A stretch of DNA of 64,000 nt from Balanoglossus misakiensis (GCA_040954595.2 CM082584.2:10540001-10604000), one strand, 5' to 3'; shown: positions 13,308 to 28,451, counted from the first letter of the stretch. Notes: a model not told the origin generated them from the letters alone. Translations and numbers: made by a program.

Positions 13308-16300
13308 AAAATGACCAAATTTTCAAAATTCGCAAAGTCGAAAAATCGTCGATTTTTCAACATTTTCCTGAGCTATAACCCATGGTTTTTTCAAAAAATG
13401 ACCAAATTTTCAAAATTCGCAAAGTCGAAAAATCGTCGATTTTTCAACATTTTCCTGAGCTATAACCCATGGTTTTTTCAAAAAATGACCAAATTTTCAA
13501 AATTCGCAAAGTCGAAAAATCGTCGATTTTTCAACATTTTCCTGAGCTATAACCCATGGTTTTTTCAAAAAATGACCAAATTTTGAAAATTCGCAAAGTC
13601 GAAAAATCGTCGATTTTTCAACATTTTCCTGAGCTATAACCCATGGTTTTTTCAAAAAATGACCAAATTTTCAAAATTCGCAAAGTCGAAAAATCGTCGA
13701 TTTTTCAACATTTTCCTGAGCTATAACCCATGGTTTTTTCAAAAAATGACCAAATTTTCAAAATTCGCAAAGTCGAAAAATCGTCGATTTTTCAACATTT
13801 TCCTGAGCTATAACCCATGGTTTTTTCAAAAAATGACCAAATTTTCAAAATTCGCAAAGTCGAAAAATCGTCGATTTTTCAACATTTTCCTGAGCTATAA
13901 CCCATGGTTTTTTCAAAAAATGACCAAATTTTCAAAATTCGCAAAGTCGAAAAATCGTCGATTTTTCAACATTTTCCTGAGCTATAACCCATGGTTTTTT
14001 CAAAAAATGACCAAATTTTTTGAAAATTCGCAAAGTCGAAAACTCGTCGATTTTTCAACATTTTCCTGAGCTATAACCCATGGTTTTTTCAAAAAATGAC
14101 CAAATTTTGAAAATTCGCAAAGTCGAAAAATCGTCGATTTTTCAACATTTTCCTGAGCTATAACCCATGGTTTTTTCAAAAAATGACCAAATTTTGAAAA
14201 TTCGCAAAGTCGAAAAATCGTCGATTTTTCAACATTTTCCTGAGCTATAACCCATGGTTTTTTCAAAAAATGACCAAATTTTCAAAATTCGCAAAGTCGA
14301 AAAATCGTCGATTTTTCAACATTTTCCTGAGCTATAACCCATGGTTTTTTCAAAAAATGACCAAATTTTCAAAATTCGCAAAGTCGAAAAATCGTCGATT
14401 TTTCAACATTTTCCTGAGCTATAACCCATGGTTTTTTCAAAAAATGACCAAATTTTCAAAATTCGCAAAGTCGAAAAATCGTCGATTTTTCAACATTTTC
14501 CTGAGCTATAACCCATGGTTTTTTCAAAAAATGACCAAATTTTCAAAATTCGCAAAGTCGAAAAATCGTCGATTTTTCAACATTTTCCTGAGCTATAACC
14601 CATGGTTTTTTCAAAAAATGACCAAATTTTCAAAATTCGCAAAGTCGAAAAATCGTCGATTTTTCAACATTTTCCTGAGCTATAACCCATGGTTTTTTCA
14701 AAAAATGACCAAATTTTCAAAATTCGCAAAGTCGAAAAATCGTCGATTTTTCAACATTTTCCTGAGCTATAACCCATGGTTTTTTCAAAAAATGACCAAA
14801 TTTTCAAAATTCGCAAAGTCGAAAAAATCGTCGATTTTTCAACATTTTCCTGAGCTATAACCCATGTTTTTTTCAAAAAATGACCAAATTTTCAAAATTC
14901 GCAAAGTCGAAAAATCGTCGATTTTTCAACATTTTCCTGAGCTATAACCCATGGTTTTTTCAAAAAATGACCAAATTTTCAAAATTCGCAAAGTCGAAAA
15001 ATCGTCGATTTTTCAACATTTTCCTGAGCTATAACCCATGGTTTTTTCAAAAAATGACCAAATTTTCAAAATTCGCAAAGTCGAAAAATCGTCGATTTTT
15101 CAACATTTTCCTGAGCTATAACCCATGGTTTTTTCAAAAAATGACCAAATTTTCAAAATTCGCAAAGTCGAAAAATCGTCGATTTTTCAACATTTTCCTG
15201 AGCTATAACCCATGGTTTTTTCAAAAAATGACCAAATTTTCAAAATTCGCAAAGTCGAAAAATCGTCGATTTTTCAACATTTTCCTGAGCTATAACCCAT
15301 GGTTTTTTCAAAAAATGACAAAATTTTCAAAATTCGCAAAGTCGAAAAATCGTCGATTTTTCAACATTTTCCTGAGCTATAACCCATGGTTTTTTCAAAA
15401 AATGACCAAATTTTTGAAAATTCGCAAATTCGAAAAATCGTCGATTTTTCAACATTTTCCTGAGCTATAACCCATGGTTTTTTCAAAAAATGACCAAATT
15501 TTGAAATTCCGCAAAGTCGAAAAATCGTCGATTTTTCAACATTTTCCTGAGCTATAACCCATGGTTTTTTCAAAAAATGACCAAATTTTCAAAATTCGCA
15601 AAGTCGAAAACTCGTCGATTTTTCAACATTTTCCTGAGCTATAACCCATGGTTTTTTCAAAAAATGACCAAATTTTGAAAATTCGCAAAGTCGAAAAATC
15701 GTCGATTTTTCAACATTTTCCTGAGCTATAACCCATGGTTTTTCAAAAAATGACCAAATTTTGAAAATTCCGCAAAGTCGAAAAATCGTCGATTTTTCAA
15801 CATTTTCCTGAGCTATAACCCATGGTTTTTTCAAAAAATGACCAAATTTTCAAAATTCGCAAAGTCGAAAAATCGTCGATTTTTCAACATTTTCCTGAGC
15901 TATAACCCATGGTTTTTTCAAAAAATGACCAAATTTTCAAAATTCGCAAAGTCGAAAAATCGTCGACTTTTCAACATTTTCCTGAGCTATAACCCATGGT
16001 TTTTTCAAAAAATGACCAAATTTTGAAAATTCGCAAAGTCGAAAAATCGTCGATTTTTCAACATTTTCCTGAGCTATAACCCATGGTTTTTTCAAAAAAT
16101 GACCAAATTTTGAAAATTCTGAAAGTCGAAAAATCGTCGATTTTTCAACATTTTCCTGAGCTATAACCCATGGGTTTTTTTCAAAAATGACCAAATTTTC
16201 AAAATTCGCAAAGTCGAAAAATAGTCGATTTTTCAACATTTTCCAGAGCTATAACCCATGGTTTTTTCAAAAAATGACCAAATTTTCAAAATTCGCAAAG

Positions 16301-17748
16301 TCGAAAAATCGTCGATTTTTCAACATTTTCCTGAGCTATAACCCATGGTTTTTTCAAAAAAATACCAAATTTTGAAAATTCGCAAAGTCGAAAAATCGTC
16401 GATTTTTCAACATTTTCCTGAGCTATAACCCATGTTTTTTTCAAAAAATGACCAAATTTTCAAAATTCGCAAAGTCGAAAATCGTCGATTTTTCAACATT
16501 TTCCTGAGCTATAACCCATGGTTTTTTCAAAAAATGACCAAATTTTCAAAATTCGCAAAGTCGAAAAATCGTCGATTTTTCAACATTTTCCTGATCTATA
16601 ACCCATGGTTTTTTCAAAAAATGACCAAATTTTCAAAATTCGCAAAGTCGAAAAATCGTCGATTTTTCAACATTTTCCTGAGCTATAACCCATGGTTTTT
16701 TCAAAAAATGACCAAATTTTCAAAATTCGCAAAGTCGAAAAATCGTCGATTTTTCAACATTTTCCTGAGCTATAACCCATGGTTTTTTCAAAAAATGACC
16801 AAATTTTCAAAATTCGCAAAGTCGAAAAATCGTCGATTTTTCAACATTTTCCTGAGCTATAACCCATGGTTTTTTCAAAAAATGACCAAATTTTCAAAAT
16901 TCGCAAAGTCGAAAAATCGTCGATTTTTCAACATTTTCCTGAGCTATAACCCATGGTTTTTTCAAAAAATGACCAAATTTTCAAAATTCGCAAAGTCGAA
17001 AAATCGTCGATTTTTCAACATTTTCCTGAGCTATAACCCATGGTTTTTCAAAAAATGACCAAATTTTCAAAATTCGCAAAGTCGAAAAATCGTCGATTTT
17101 TCAACATTTTCCTGAGCTATAACCCATGGTTTTTTCAAAAAATGACCAAATTTTCAAAATTCGCAAAGTCGAAAAATCGTCGATTTTTCAACATTTTCCT
17201 GAGCTATAACCCATGGTTTTTTCAAAAAATGACCAAATTTTCAAAATTCGCAAAGTCGAAAAAATCGTCGATTTTTCAACATTTTCCTGAGCTATAACCC
17301 ATGGTTTTTCAAAAAATGACCAAAATTTTTGAAAATTCGCAAAGTCGAAAAATCGTCGATTTTTCAACATTTTCCTGAGCTATAACCCATGGTTTTTTCA
17401 AAAAATGACCAAATTTTCAAAATTCGCAAAGTCGAAAAATCATCGATTTTTCAACATTTTCCTGAGCTATAACTCATGGTTTTTTCAAAAAATGACCAAA
17501 TTTTCAAAATTCGCAAAGTCGAAAAAATCGTCGATTTTTCAACATTTTCCTGAGCTATAACCCATGGTTTTTTCAAAAAATGACCAAATTTTGAAAATTC
17601 GCAAAGTCGAAAAATCGTCGATTTTTCAACATTTTCCTGAGCTATAACCCATGGTTTTTTCAAAAAATGACCAAATTTTCAAATTCGCAAAGTCGAAAAA
17701 TCGTCGATTTTTCAACATTTTCCTGAGCTATAACTCATGGTTTTTTCT

Positions 17749-17805
17749 AAAAATGACCAAATTTTGAAAATTCGCAAAGTCGAAATTCAAAATTTGGTCA
17801 TTTTT
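17749..17805. repeat. Orientation-switch junction (inverted repeat)
   Basis: The forward unit stops after CGCAAAGTCGAA and the sequence continues directly with the reverse complement of a unit. The result is a perfect 20-bp inverted repeat (17,749-17,768 against 17,786-17,805) around a 17-bp spacer. Beyond the arms the two sides are not exact mirror copies: TTTTTTCTAAAAATG and CTCATGG on the left face TTTTTTGAAAAAACC and CCATGGG on the right. Confidence 0.9.
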
Positions 17806-20800
17806 TGAAAAAACCATGGGTTATAGCTCAGGAAAATGTTGAAAAATCGACGATTTTTCGACTTTGCGAATTTTGAAAATTTGGTCATTTTTTGAAAAAA
17901 CCATGGGTTATAGCTCAGGAAAATGTTGAAAAATCGACGATTTTTCGACTTTGCGAATTTTGAAAATTTGGTCATTTTTTGAAAAAAACCATGGGTTATA
18001 GCTCAGGAAAATGTTGAAAAATCGACGATTTTTCGACTTTGCGAATTTTGAAAATTTGGTCATTTTTGAAAAAACCATGGGTTATAGCTCAGGAAAATGT
18101 TGAAAAATCGACGATTTTTCGACTTTGCGAATTTTCAAAATTTGGTCATTTTTTGAAAAACCATGGGTTATAGCTCAGGAAAATGTTGAAAAATCGACGA
18201 TTTTTCGACTTTGCGAATTTTGAAAATTTGGTCATTTTTTGAAAAAACCATGGGTTATAGCTCAGGAAAATGTTGAAAAATCGACGATTTTTCGACTTTG
18301 CGAATTTTGAAAATTTGGTCATTTTTTGAAAAAACCATGGGTTATAGCTCAGGAAAATGTTGAAAAATCGACGATTTTCCGACTTTGCGAATTTTGGAAA
18401 TTTGGTCATTTTTTGAAAAAACCATGGGTTATAGCTCAGGAAAATGTTGAAAAATCGACGATTTTTCGACTTTGCGAATTTTGAAAATTTGGTCATTTTT
18501 TGAAAAAACCATGGGTTATAGCTCAGGAAAATGTTGAAAAATCGACGATTTTTCGACTTTGCGAATTTTGAAAATTTGGTCATTTTTTGAAAAAACCATG
18601 GGTATAGCTCAGGAAAATGTTGAAAAATCGACGATTTTTCGACTTTGCGAATTTTGAAAATTTGGTCATTTTTTGAAAAAACCATGGGCTATAGCTCAGG
18701 AAAATGTTGAAAAATCGACGATTTTTCGACTTTGCGAATTTTGAAAATTTGGTCATTTTTTGAAAAAACCATGGGTTATAGCTCAGGAAAATGTTGAAAA
18801 ATCGACGATTTTTCGACTTTGCGAATTTTGAAAATTTGGTCATTTTTTGAAAAAACCATGGGTTATAGCTCAGGAAAATGTTGAAAAATCGACGATTTTT
18901 CGACTTTGCGAATTTTGAAAATTTTGGTCATTTTTTGAAAAAACCATGGGTTATAGCTCAGGAAAATGTTGAAAAATCGACGATTTTTCGACTTTGCGAA
19001 TTTTGAAAATTTGGTCATTTTTTGAAAAAACCATGGGTTATAGCTCAGGAAAATGTTGAAAAATCGACGATTTTTCGACTTTGCGAATTTTGAAAATTTG
19101 GTCATTTTTTGAAAAAACCATGGGTTATAGCTCAGGAAAATGTTGAAAAATCGACGATTTTTCGACTTTGCGAATTTTGAAAATTTGGTCATTTTTTGAA
19201 AAAACCATGGGTTATAGCTCAGGAAAATGTTGAAAAATCGACGATTTTTCGACTTTGCGAATTTTGAAAATTTGGTCATTTTTTGAAAAAACCATGGGTT
19301 ATAGCTCAGGAAAATGTTGAAAAATCGACGATTTTTCGACTTTGCGAATTTTGAAAATTTGGTCATTTTTTGAAAAAACCATGGGTTATAGCTCAGGAAA
19401 ATGTTGAAAAATCGACGATTTTCGACTTTGCGAATTTTGAAAATTTGGTCATTTTTTTGAAAAACCATGGGTTATAGCTCAGGAAAATGTTGAAAAATCG
19501 ACGATTTTCCGACTTTGCGAATTTTGAAAATTTGGTCATTTTTTGAAAAAACCATGGGTTATAGCTCAGGAAAATGTTGAAAAATCGACGATTTTTCGAC
19601 TTTGCGAATTTTGAAAATTTGGTCATTTTTTGAAAAAACCATGGGTTATAGCTCAGGAAAATGTTGAAAAATCGACGATTTTTCGACTTTGCGAATTTTG
19701 AAAATTTGGTCATTTTTTGAAAAAACCATGGGTTATAGCTCAGGAAAATGTTGAAAAATCGACGATTTTTCGACTTTGCGAATTTTGAAAATTTGGTCAT
19801 TTTTTGAAAAAACCATGGGTTATAGCTCAGGAAAATGTTGAAAAATCGACGATTTTTCGACTTTGCGAATTTTGAAAATTTGGTCATTTTTTGAAAAAAC
19901 CATGGGTTATAGCTCAGGAAAATGTTGAAAAATCGACGATTTTTCGACTTTGCGAATTTTGAAAATTTGGTCATTTTTTGAAAAACCATGGGTTATAGCT
20001 CAGGAAAATGTTGAAAAATCGACGATTTTTCGACTTTGCGAATTTTGAAAATTTGGTCATTTTTTGAAAAAACCATGGGTTATAGCTCAGGAAAATGTTG
20101 AAAAATCGACGATTTTTCGACTTTGCGAATTTTGGAAAATTTGGTCATTTTTTGAAAAAACCATGGGTTATAGCTCAGGAAAATGTTGAAAAATCGACGA
20201 TTTTTCGACTTTGCGAATTTTGAAAATTTGGTCATTTTTGAAAAAACCATGGGTTATAGCTCAGGAAAATGTTGAAAAATCGACGATTTTTCGACTTTGC
20301 GAATTTTGAAAATTTGGTCATTTTTTGAAAAAACCATGGGTTATAGCTCAGGAAAATGTTGAAAAATCGACGATTTTTCGACTTTGCGAATTTTGAAAAT
20401 TTGGTCATTTTTTGAAAAAACCATGGGCTATAGCTCAGGAAAATGTTGAAAAATCGACGATTTTTCGACTTTGCGAATTTTGAAAATTTGGTCATTTTTT
20501 GAAAAAACCATGGGTTATAGCTCAGGAAAATGTTGAAAAATCGACGATTTTTCGACTTTGCGAATTTTGAAAATTTGGTCATTTTTTGAAAAAACCATGG
20601 GTTATAGCTCAGGAAAATGTTGAAAAATCGACGATTTTTCGACTTTGCGAATTTTGAAAATTTGGTCATTTTTTGAAAAACCATGGGTTATAGCTCAGGA
20701 AAATGTTGAAAAATCGACGATTTTTCGACTTTGCGAATTTTGAAAATTTGGTCATTTTTTGAAAAAACCATGGGTTATAGCTCAGGAAAATGTTGAAAAA

Positions 20801-23800
20801 TCGACGATTTTTCGACTTTGCGAATTTTGAAAATTTGGTCATTTTTTGAAAAAACCATGGGTTATAGCTCAGGAAAATGTTGAAAAATCGACGATTTTTC
20901 GACTTTGCGAATTTTGAAAATTTGGTCATTTTTTGAAAAAACCATGGGTTATAGCTCAGGAAAATGTTGAAAAATCGACGATTTTTCGACTTTGCGAATT
21001 TTGAAAATTTGGTCATTTTTTGAAAAAACCATGGGTTATAGCTCAGGAAAATGTTGAAAAATCGACGATTTTTCGACTTTGGAATTTTGAAAATTTGGTC
21101 ATTTTTTGAAAAAACCATGGGTTATAGCTCAGGAAAATGTTGAAAAATCGACGATTTTTCGACTTTGCGAATTTTGGAAATTTGGTCATTTTTTGAAAAA
21201 ACCATGGGTTATAGCTCAGGAAAATGTTGAAAAATCGACGATTTTTCGACTTTGCGAATTTTGAAAATTTGGTCATTTTTTGAAAAAACCATGGGTTATA
21301 GCTCAGGAAAATGTTGAAAAATCGACGATTTTTCGACTTTGCGAATTTTGAAAATTTGGTCATTTTTTGAAAAAACCATGGGTTATAGCTCAGGAAAATG
21401 TTGAAAAATCGACGATTTTCGACTTTGCGAATTTTGAAAATTTGGTCATTTTTTGAAAAAACCATGGGTTATAGCTCAGGAAAATGTTGAAAAATCGACG
21501 ATTTTTCGACTTTGCGAATTTTGGAAATTTGGTCATTTTTTGAAAAAACCATGGGTTATAGCTCAGGAAAATGTTGAAAAATCGACGATTTTTCGACTTT
21601 GCGAATTTTGGAAATTTGGTCATTTTTGAAAAAACCATGGGTTATAGCTCAGGAAAATGTTGAAAAATCGACGATTTTTCCGACTTTGCGAATTTTGAAA
21701 ATTTGGTCATTTTTTGAAAAACCATGGGTTATAGCTCAGGAAAATGTTGAAAAATCGACGATTTTCGACTTTGCGAATTTTGAAAATTTGGTCATTTTTT
21801 GAAAAAACCATGGGTTATAGCTCAGGAAAATGTTGAAAATCGACGATTTTTCGACTTTGCGAATTTTGAAAATTTGGTCATTTTTTGAAAAAACCATGGG
21901 TTATAGCTCAGGAAAATGTTGAAAAATCGACGATTTTTCGACTTTGCGAATTTTGAAAATTTGGTCATTTTTTGAAAAAACCATGGGTTATAGCTCAGGA
22001 AAATGTTGAAAAATCGACGATTTTTCGACTTTGCGAATTTTGAAAATTTGGTCATTTTTTGAAAAAACCATGGGTTATAGCTCAGGAAAATGTTGAAAAA
22101 TCGACGATTTTCCGACTTTGCGAATTTTGAAAATTTGGTCATTTTTTGAAAAAACCATGGGTTATAGCTCAGGAAAATGTTGAAAAATCGACGATTTTTC
22201 CGACTTTGCGAATTTTGAAAATTTGGTCATTTTTTGAAAAAACCATGGGTTATAGCTCAGGAAAATGTTGAAAAATCGACGATTTTTCCGACTTTGCGAA
22301 TTTTGAAAATTTGGTCATTTTTTGAAAAAACCATGGGTTATAGCTCAGGAAAATGTTGAAAAATCGACGATTTTTCGACTTTGCGAATTTTGAAAATTTG
22401 GTCATTTTTTGAAAAAACCATGGGTTATAGCTCAGGAAAATGTTGAAAAATCGACGATTTTTCGACTTTGCGAATTTTGAAAATTTGGTCATTTTTTGAA
22501 AAAACCATGGGTTATAGCTCAGGAAAATGTTGAAAAATCGACGATTTTTCGACTTTGCGAATTTTGAAAATTTGGTCATTTTTTGAAAAAACCATGGGTT
22601 ATAGCTCAGGAAAATGTTGAAAAATCGACGATTTTTCGACTTTGCGAATTTTGAAAATTTGGTCATTTTTTGAAAAAACCATGGGTTATAGCTCAGGAAA
22701 ATGTTGAAAAATCGACGATTTTTCGACTTTGCGAATTTTGAAAATTTGGTCATTTTTTGAAAAAACCATGGGTTATAGCTCAGGAAAATGTTGAAAAATC
22801 GACGATTTTTCGACTTTGCGAATTTTGAAAATTTGGTCATTTTTTGAAAAAACCATGGGTTATAGCTCAGGAAAATGTTGAAAAATCGACGATTTTTCGA
22901 CTTTGCGAATTTTGAAAATTTGGTCATTTTTTGAAAAAACCATGGGTTATAGCTCAGGAAAATGTTGAAAAATCGACGATTTTTCGACTTTGCGAATTTT
23001 GAAAATTTGGTCATTTTTTGAAAAAACCATGGGTTATAGCTCAGGAAAATGTTGAAAAATCGACGATTTTTCGACTTTGCGAATTTTGAAAATTTGGTCA
23101 TTTTTTGAAAAAACCATGGGTTATAGCTCAGGAAAATGTTGAAAAATCGACGATTTTTCCGACTTTGCGAATTTTGAAAATTTGGTCATTTTTTGAAAAA
23201 ACCATGGGTTATAGCTCAGGAAAATGTTGAAAAATCGACGATTTTTCGACTTTGCGAATTTTGAAAATTTGGTCATTTTTTGAAAAAACCATGGGTTATA
23301 GCTCAGGAAAATGTTGAAAAATCGACGATTTTTCGACTTTGCGAATTTTGAAAATTTGGTCATTTTTTGAAAAAACCATGGGTTATAGCTCAGGAAAATG
23401 TTGAAAAATCGACGATTTTCGACTTTGCGAATTTTGAAAATTTGGTCATTTTTTGAAAAAACCATGGGTTATAGCTCAGGAAAATGTTGAAAAATCGACG
23501 ATTTTTCGACTTTGCGAATTTTGAAAATTTGGTCATTTTTTGAAAAAACCATGGGTTATAGCTCAGGAAAATGTTGAAAAATCGACGATTTTTCGACTTT
23601 GCGAATTTGAAAATTTGGTCATTTTTTGAAAAAACCATGGGTTATAGCTCAGGAAAATGTTGAAAAATCGACGATTTTTCGACTTTGCGAATTTTGAAAA
23701 TTTGGTCATTTTTTGAAAAAACCATGGTTATAGCTCAGGAAAATGTTGAAAAATCGACGATTTTTCGACTTTGCGAATTTTGAAAATTTGGTCATTTTTT

Positions 23801-26800
23801 GAAAAAACCATGGGTTATAGCTCAGGAAAATGTTGAAAAATCGACGATTTTTCGACTTTGCGAATTTTGAAAATTTGGTCATTTTTTGAAAAAACCATGG
23901 GTTATAGCTCAGGAAAATGTTGAAAAATCGACGATTTTTCGACTTTGCGAATTTTGAAAATTTGGTCATTTTTTGAAAAACCATGGGTTATAGCTCAGGA
24001 AAATGTTGAAAAATCGACGATTTTCGACTTTGCGAATTTTGAAAATTTGGTCATTTTTTGAAAAAACCATGGGTTATAGCTCAGGAAAATGTTGAAAATC
24101 GACCGTTTTTCGACTTTGCGAATTTTGGAAAATTTGGTCATTTTTTGAAAAAACCATGGGTTATAGCTCAGGAAAATGTTGAAAAATCGACGATTTTTCG
24201 ACTTTGCGAATTTTGAAAATTTGGTCATTTTTGAAAAAACATGGGTTATAGCTCAGGAAAATGTTGAAAAATCGACGATTTTTCCGACTTTGCGAATTTT
24301 GAAAATTTGGTCATTTTTTGAAAAAACCATGGGTTATAGCTCAGGAAAATGTTGAAAAATCGACGATTTTTCGACTTTGCGAATTTTGAAAATTTGGTCA
24401 TTTTTGAAAAAAACCATGGGTTATAGCTCAGGAAAATGTTGAAAAATCGACGATTTTTCGACTTTGCGAATTTTGAAAATTTGGTCATTTTTTGAAAAAA
24501 CCATGGGTTATAGCTCAGGAAAATGTTGAAAAATCGACGATTTTTCGACTTTGCGAATTTTGAAAATTTGGTCATTTTTTGAAAAAACCATGGGTTATAG
24601 CTCAGAAAATGTTGAAAAATCGACGATTTTCCGACTTTGCGAATTTTGAAAATTTGGTCATTTTTTGAAAAAACCATGGGTTATAGCTCAGGAAAATGTT
24701 GAAAAATCGACGATTTTTCGACTTTGCGAATTTTGAAAATTTGGTCATTTTTTGAAAAAACCATGGGTTATAGCTCAGGAAAATGTTGAAAAATCGACGA
24801 TTTTTCGACTTTGCGAATTTTGAAAATTTGGTCATTTTTTGAAAAAACCATGGTTATAGCTCAGGAAAATGTTGAAAAATCGACGATTTTTCGACTTTGC
24901 GAATTTTGAAAATTTGGTCATTTTTTGAAAAAACCATGGTTATAGCTCAGGAAAATGTTGAAAAATCGACGATTTTTCGACTTTGCGAATTTTGAAAATT
25001 TTGGTCATTTTTTGAAAAAACCATGGGTTATAGCTCAGGAAAATGTTGAAAAATCGACGATTTTTCGACTTTGCGAATTTTGAAAATTTGGTCATTTTTT
25101 GAAAAAACCATGGGTTATAGCTCAGGAAAATGTTGAAAAATCGACGATTTTTCGACTTTGCGAATTTTGAAAATTTGGTCATTTTTTGAAAAAACCATGG
25201 GTTATAGCTCAGGAAAATGTTGAAAAATCGACGATTTTTCGACTTTGCGAATTTTGAAAATTTGGTCATTTTTTGAAAAAACCATGGGTTATAGCTCAGG
25301 AAAATGTTGAAAAATCGACGATTTTTCGACTTTGCGAATTTTGAAAATTTGGTCATTTTTTGAAAAAACCATGGGTTATAGCTCAGGAAAATGTTGAAAA
25401 ATCGACGATTTTTCGACTTTGCGAATTTTGAAAATTTGGTCATTTTTTGAAAAAACCATGGGTTATAGCTCAGGAAAATGTTGAAAAATCGACGATTTTT
25501 CGACTTTGCGAATTTTGAAAATTTGGTCATTTTTTGAAAAAACCATGGGTTATAGCTCAGGAAAATGTTGAAAAATCGACGATTTTTCGACTTTGCGAAT
25601 TTTGAAAATTTGGTCATTTTTTGAAAAAACCATGGGTTATAGCTCAGGAAAATGTTGAAAAATCGACGATTTTTCGACTTTGCGAATTTTGAAAATTTGG
25701 TCATTTTTTGAAAAAACCATGGGTTATAGCTCAGGAAAATGTTGAAAAATCGACGATTTTTCGACTTTGCGAATTTTGAAAATTTGGTCATTTTTTGAAA
25801 AAACCATGGGTTATAGCTCAGGAAAATGTTGAAAAATCGACGATTTTTCGACTTTGCGAATTTTGAAAATTTGGTCATTTTTTGAAAAAACCATGGGTTA
25901 TAGCTCAGGAAAATGTTGAAAAATCGACGATTTTTCGACTTTGCGAATTTTGAAAATTTGGTCATTTTTTGAAAAAACCATGGGTTATAGCTCAGGAAAA
26001 TGTTGAAAAATCGACGATTTTTCGACTTTGCGAATTTTGAAAATTTGGTCATTTTTGAAAAAACCATGGGTTATAGCTCAGGAAAATGTTGAAAAATCGA
26101 CGATTTTTCGACTTTGCGAATTTTGAAAATTTGGTCATTTTTTGAAAAACCATGGGTTATAGCTCAGGAAAATGTTGAAAAATCGACGATTTTCGACTTT
26201 GCGAATTTGAAAATTTGGTCATTTTTTGAAAAAACCATGGGTTATAGCTCAGGAAAATGTTGAAAAATCGACGATTTTTCGACTTTGCGAATTTTGAAAA
26301 TTTGGTCATTTTTGAAAAAACCATGGGTTATAGCTCAGGAAAATGTTGAAAAATCGACGATTTTTCGACTTTGCGAATTTTGAAAATTTGGTCATTTTTT
26401 GAAAAAAACCATGGGTTATAGCTCAGGAAAATGTTGAAAAATCGACGATTTTTCGACTTTGCGAAATTTTGAAAATTTGGTCATTTTTTGAAAAAACCAT
26501 GGGTTATAGCTCAGGAAAATGTTGAAAAATCGACGATTTTCGACTTTGCGAATTTTGAAAATTTGGTCATTTTTTGAAAAAACCATGGGTTATAGCTCAG
26601 GAAAATGTTGAAAATCGACGATTTTTCGACTTTGCGAATTTTGAAAATTTGGTCATTTTTTGAAAAAACCATGGGTTATAGCTCAGGAAAATGTTGAAAA
26701 ATCGACGATTTTTCGACTTTGCGAATTTTGAAAATTTGGTCATTTTTTGAAAAAACCATGGGTTATAGCTCAGGAAAATGTTGAAAAATCGACGATTTTT

Positions 26801-28451
26801 CGACTTTGCGAATTTTGAAAATTTGGTCATTTTTTGAAAAACCATGGGTTATAGCTCAGGAAAATGTTGAAAAATCGACGATTTTTCGACTTTGCGAATT
26901 TTGAAAATTTGGTCATTTTTTGAAAAAACCATGGGTTATAGCTCAGGAAAATGTTGAAAAATCGACGATTTTTCGACTTTGCGAATTTTGAAAATTTGGT
27001 CATTTTTTGAAAAAACCATGGGTTATAGCTCAGGAAAATGTTGAAAATCGACGATTTTTCGACTTTGCGAATTTTGAAAATTTGGTCATTTTTTGAAAAA
27101 ACCATGGGTTATAGCTCAGGAAAATGTTGAAAAATCGACGATTTTTCGACTTTGCGAATTTTGAAAATTTGGTCATTTTTTGAAAAAACCATGGGTTATA
27201 GCTCAGGAAAATGTTGAAAAATCGACGATTTTTCGACTTTGCGAATTTTGAAAATTTGGTCATTTTTTGAAAAACCCATGGGTTATAGCTCAGGAAAATG
27301 TTGAAAAATCGACGATTTTTCGACTTTGCGAATTTTGAAAATTTGGTCATTTTTTGAAAAAACCATGGGTTATAGCTCAGGAAAATGTTGAAAAATCGAC
27401 GATTTTTCGACTTTGCGAATTTTGAAAATTTGGTCATTTTTGAAAAACCATGGGTTATAGCTCAGGAAAATGTTGAAAAATCGACGATTTTTCGACTTTG
27501 CGAATTTTGAAAATTTGGTCATTTTTTGAAAAAACCATGGGTTATAGCTCAGGAAAATGTTGAAAAATCGACGATTTTTCGACTTTGCGAATTTTGAAAA
27601 TTTGGTCATTTTTTGAAAAACCATGGTTATAGCTCAGGAAAATGTTGAAAAATCGACGATTTTTCGACTTTGCGAATTTTGAAAATTTGGTCATTTTTTG
27701 AAAAAACCATGGTTATAGCTCAGGAAAATGTTGAAAAATCGACGATTTTTCGACTTTGCGAATTTTGAAAATTTGGTCATTTTTTGAAAAAACCATGGGT
27801 TATAGCTCAGGAAAATGTTGAAAAATCGACGATTTTCGACTTTGCGAATTTTGAAAATTTGGTCATTTTTTGAAAAACCATGGGTTATAGCTCAGGAAAA
27901 TGTTGAAAAATCGACGATTTTTCGACTTTGCGAATTTTGAAAATTTGGTCATTTTTTGAAAAAACCATGGGTTATAGCTCAGGAAAATGTTGAAAAATCG
28001 ACGATTTTTCGACTTTGCGAATTTTGAAAATTTGGTCATTTTTTGAAAAAACCATGGGTTATAGCTCAGGAAAATGTTGAAAAATCGACGATTTTTCGAC
28101 TTTGCGAATTTTGAAAATTTGGTCATTTTTTGAAAAAACCCATGGGTTATAGCTCAGGAAAATGTTGAAAAATCGACGATTTTTCGACTTTGCGAATTTT
28201 GAAAATTTGGTCATTTTTGAAAAAACCATGGGTTATAGCTCAGGAAAATGTTGAAAAATCCGACGATTTTTCGACTTTGCGAATTTTGAAAATTTGGTCA
28301 TTTTTGAAAAAACCATGGGTTATAGCTCAGGAAAATGTTGAAAAATCGACGATTTTTCGACTTTGCGAATTTTGAAAATTTGGTCATTTTTTGAAAAAAC
28401 CATGGGTTATAGCTCAGGAAAATGTTGAAAAATCGACGATTTTTCGACTTT

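Larger units (their letters stand above)
1..17785 (+). repeat. Satellite, forward-orientation arm
   Basis: About 204 units lie in the orientation where CCATGG is followed by TTTTTTCAAAAAATGACC. This arm holds all subtype B blocks (first 9.4 kb) and most of the clear higher-order duplications. Units are nearly free of length changes up to about 12.5 kb, after which single-base homopolymer changes begin to appear. It meets the opposite-orientation arm at about 17,785. Confidence 0.95.

Noticed and set aside
17700-17830. Junction as a simple foldback sequencing artefact
   Set aside because: Not accepted as the main view, because unit variants on the two sides of the flip differ and are not mirror images. 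A misjoin between two real arrays remains possible.
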